Position numbers and translations under genes: made by a program. From an uncultured Oscillospiraceae bacterium (GTDB taxonomy: Bacteria > Bacillota_A > Clostridia > Oscillospirales > Oscillospiraceae), in assembly GCA_910584605.1 (NCBI GenBank), contig CAJUAW010000014.1, forward strand, positions 1 through 33,033: DNA of 33,033 nt. The letters run 5' to 3'. Below the pieces are notes generated by a model, which was not told the origin of the DNA, made no database searches, and worked only from the letters and a program-made list of their open reading frames with translations. Below are positions 31,212 through 33,033 of this stretch, one piece after another; within the stretch, counting starts at the first letter, position 1; every line of letters begins with the position of its first letter.

Positions 31212-31245
31212 CAGGCCCCCCGGCTGACGCCGGGGGGCCTGTTTT
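31212..31245 (+). terminator. Rho-independent terminator after the AbrB-family gene
   Basis: A 13-bp perfect stem, CAGGCCCCCCGGC with its complement, 4-base loop TGAC, then TTTT. It lies between converging genes but has a T-run only on the plus side. Confidence 0.92.
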
Positions 31246-31258
31246 GTGTGTTTGATGA

Positions 31259-31894
31259 TCAGCCGGTGAGGTTCATGCTGGTGACGACATATCCGAACAT
31301 AGTGTCCCAAGGCTGGAGGGTGGCCTGGAACCGGGCCAGGACTCGGCCGTCCACCTGGTAAACCAGGGCGCCGGTGAGGGTATAGCCCCCGGCGGAGGGC
31401 TGCAGGCTGTCCACCCGGATCTGCGCCAGGTCATCCTCGCCGCAGACCACTACGTAGCAGCGGGAGACGTTGTCGTAATTCAGCCGGTCCCGGAGGGCGG
31501 CTGGGGGAGAATCCAGCTGCTTGGCGGTGAGCGACAGGGCGGCGGCGTAGTCCAGCAGGGTCTCCTCGGGGAAGAGCATCTCGCCCTTCTCAATTACACT
31601 GCGGCTGTCCAACTGCCCGTAGAGGGACAGCATGTTGTACAGCGCCTCCCAATTCAGGCTGCTGTCCGCGAAGGGGAACTGGTCCGCGTCGTGGTTCAGC
31701 ATGGCCAGCACCAGAGCGTGGAAGGCAGGAGCCATAGACTCCGCCGCGTCCGTTTGGGCGGGGACGTCGCCGGGGAGGTAGTCTTGCGCCGGTCCGGCAG
31801 GCGGGGCCTCCGAAGAGACGGCCGGGCCGGTGCTGTTCACCGGTAACACGAGCATCGAGGTGATAAGAGCGGCAGCCAGCAGTTTTTTGTACAT
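31259..31894 (-). CDS. Secreted or lipid-free exported protein of unknown function
   Basis: A 211-residue protein I do not recognise. It opens with a signal peptide, MYKKLLAAALITSMLVLPVN (about residues 1-22), followed by a Pro/Ala/Ser-rich linker to about residue 50. There is no lipobox cysteine. The folded part (51-211) has helices (PAFHALVLAMLNHDADQFPF), a segment SRSVIEKGEMLFPEETLLDY, and three to four strands near the end (YTLTGALVYQVDGRVLARF). This layout is like small extracytoplasmic domains seen beside cell-envelope genes. GGAGG lies ten bases before the ATG. Confidence 0.75.
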   Translation of the reverse strand: MYKKLLAAALITSMLVLPVNSTGPAVSSEAPPAGPAQDYLPGDVPAQTDAAESMAPAFHALVLAMLNHDADQFPFADSSLNWEALYNMLSLYGQLDSRSVIEKGEMLFPEETLLDYAAALSLTAKQLDSPPAALRDRLNYDNVSRCYVVVCGEDDLAQIRVDSLQPSAGGYTLTGALVYQVDGRVLARFQATLQPWDTMFGYVVTSMNLTG

Positions 31895-31926
31895 AGTGGG
31901 AGACCTCCTTTCCTGTTTGTGACCTT

Positions 31927-31935
31927 ATTATAGCA
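31927..31935 (-). promoter_or_regulatory. Extended -10 promoter of the secreted-protein gene
   Basis: On the minus strand TGCTATAAT is an extended -10 element with a consensus TATAAT, about 35 bp before the start codon. No good -35 is seen, which extended -10 promoters can tolerate. Confidence 0.6.
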
Positions 31936-32051
31936 TGGACCGTCTGTTACCTTCTTATCGAACCCATTACGGCCTGGTGAAAAAAGGGTTACAAATTGGT
32001 TTCGCTTTAATCTATGCGGCGGGAAAGAGGGACATGCCTGGTTTTCTTTGG

Positions 32052-32080
32052 TTGACCGGAGGAGAAGTTTGGATTACAAT
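32052..32080 (+). promoter_or_regulatory. Sigma-A promoter of the helicase gene
   Basis: TTGACC (32052-32057), 17-bp spacer and TACAAT (32075-32080), 31 bp before the helicase start codon. Confidence 0.8.
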
Positions 32081-32111
32081 AGGAGCATACCATACAAAGG
32101 ATGTTTGATCT

Positions 32112-33033
32112 ATGCTGAATCAGCAACAGGAGCTTCAATTCTGCAAGGCCCGCCGGGAGGCCATCGCCCGGGATTTTGCCCGGCTGAACCCGGAACAGCA
32201 GAAGGCGGTGCTGGCCACCGAGGGACCGCTCCTCCTTCTGGCGGGGGCGGGGAGCGGCAAGACTACCGTGCTCATCCACCGGGTCGCCAACCTGATGCGG
32301 TACGGCCGGGGGTCGGACTGCGGCGAGGCGCCGGAATCGGTCACCGAGGACGACCTGGCCTTTCTGGAGACGTACGCCCGGACGGGGGAGGGGGACAAGG
32401 CCCGTCAGGAGCGGCTGTGCCGTCTGGAACCCGCCGCCCCCTGGTCCATCCTGGCCATTACCTTCACCAACAAGGCCGCCGGGGAGCTGAAGGACCGGCT
32501 GGCCGCCCTGCTGGGCCCCTCCGCCAACGATATCTGGGCCAGTACCTTCCACTCCGCCTGTGTGCGCATCCTCCGCCGGGACATCGACAAGCTGGGCTTT
32601 GCCTCCTCCTTCACCATCTACGACACCGATGATTCCCTGCGGGTCATCAAGGACATCCTCAAGCAGCTGAACCTGGATGAGAAGCAGTTCGCCCCCCGGT
32701 CAATGCTGGGGTATATCTCCCGGGCCAAGGACGCCATGAAGTTGGCCCCAGACTACCTGGACGAGTGCGAAAAGTCCGGGGACTTCCGGCTGGCCAAGAT
32801 CGCCAGCGTGTACATGGAGTACCAGCGGCGCCTGTGGGAGGCCAACGCCCTGGACTTTGACGACATCATCCTCCACACCGTCCGCCTGCTCATGGGTTTT
32901 GAGGAGGTGCGGGAATATTATCAGCGGAAATTCCGCTATGTGCTCATCGACGAGTATCAGGATACCAACAACCTCCAGTACCTGCTGGCCTCCACCCTGG
33001 CGGGGGGGTATGAGAACTTCTGCGTGGTGGGGG
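32112..33033 (+). CDS. pcrA: UvrD/PcrA-type ATP-dependent DNA helicase, N-terminal part
   Basis: Superfamily 1A 3'-5' helicase acting in repair and in replication restart. The gene is cut by the window edge after 307 residues. Motifs: Q motif LNPEQQKAV (25-33), Walker A AGAGSGKTT (44-52), motif Ia ITFTNKAAGELKDRL, STFHSACVRIL, and motif II VLIDEYQDTNN. About 45 extra residues lie between Walker A and motif Ia (RYGRGSDCGEAPESVTEDDL, continuing to RLEPAAPW), longer than in Bacillus PcrA and probably a surface insertion. ATG 32112 follows AAAGGATG. PcrA versus UvrD naming is by general resemblance. Confidence 0.93.
   Translation, partial: MLNQQQELQFCKARREAIARDFARLNPEQQKAVLATEGPLLLLAGAGSGKTTVLIHRVANLMRYGRGSDCGEAPESVTEDDLAFLETYARTGEGDKARQERLCRLEPAAPWSILAITFTNKAAGELKDRLAALLGPSANDIWASTFHSACVRILRRDIDKLGFASSFTIYDTDDSLRVIKDILKQLNLDEKQFAPRSMLGYISRAKDAMKLAPDYLDECEKSGDFRLAKIASVYMEYQRRLWEANALDFDDIILHTVRLLMGFEEVREYYQRKFRYVLIDEYQDTNNLQYLLASTLAGGYENFCVVG

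Noticed and set aside
1..33033. CRISPR arrays, tRNA or rRNA genes, insertion sequences
   Set aside because: No regularly spaced repeats, no cloverleaf or rRNA-like segment and no transposase were recognised by reading.

Overview
The window comes from a GC-rich, spore-forming, anaerobic Firmicute, most likely a gut Oscillospiraceae/Clostridia relative (Flavonifractor- or Intestinimonas-like). The evidence is a GlgC/GlgD-type glycogen operon, SpmA/SpmB and a DacF-type carboxypeptidase, clostridial-style hut genes with a separate formiminotransferase and cyclodeaminase, and strong GGAGG ribosome binding sites. The genus is inferred from gene content only.

Region 1 (1-6461) is a histidine-fermentation and folate block. 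A urocanate hydratase start (minus strand, cut by the window edge) diverges from a LysR-type regulator. The regulator is followed by glutamate formimidoyltransferase and formimino-THF cyclodeaminase. After a palindromic intergenic repeat comes a tetrahydrofolate (THF) riboswitch with a readable ribosome-binding-site switch. It sits in front of a folate ECF-transporter S component (FolT), a HutD-like cupin, folylpolyglutamate synthase (FolC) and a formate/nitrite-family channel. Together these genes move the formimino carbon of histidine onto THF, supply and retain the folate needed for that, and may export the resulting formate.

Region 2 (6461-15492), on the minus strand, is glycogen metabolism: glgB-glgC-glgD-glgA from one strong sigma-A promoter, a terminator, then glgP with its own strong promoter. 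Oddities are a lysine-rich, histone-H1-like tail on GlgB and a 16-bp perfect hairpin between glgD and glgA.

Region 3 (15601-30694) holds sporulation genes: dacF on one side, spmA-spmB on the other, all on the minus strand. Between them, on the plus strand, lies a compact 12.6-kb phage-derived structural cassette. It contains both terminase subunits, portal, protease-like protein, capsid, connectors, contractile sheath and tube, a LysM hub protein, baseplate hub, spike, gp25-like protein, baseplate J and a YmfQ-like protein. I see no integrase, repressor, replication, lysis or tail-fibre gene, and no long tape measure: only a 230-residue low-complexity protein occupies that slot. The cassette ends 2 bp from the spmB stop codon. 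This looks like a domesticated, possibly gene-transfer-agent-like or PBSX-like particle locus embedded in a sporulation neighbourhood, and it is the most interesting part of the window.

Region 4 (30846-33033) has a small AbrB-family regulator with a zinc-ribbon-like tail, a terminator, an unrecognised secreted protein (minus strand), and the start of a PcrA/UvrD-type helicase that runs off the right edge. No tRNA, rRNA, CRISPR array or transposase was recognised.
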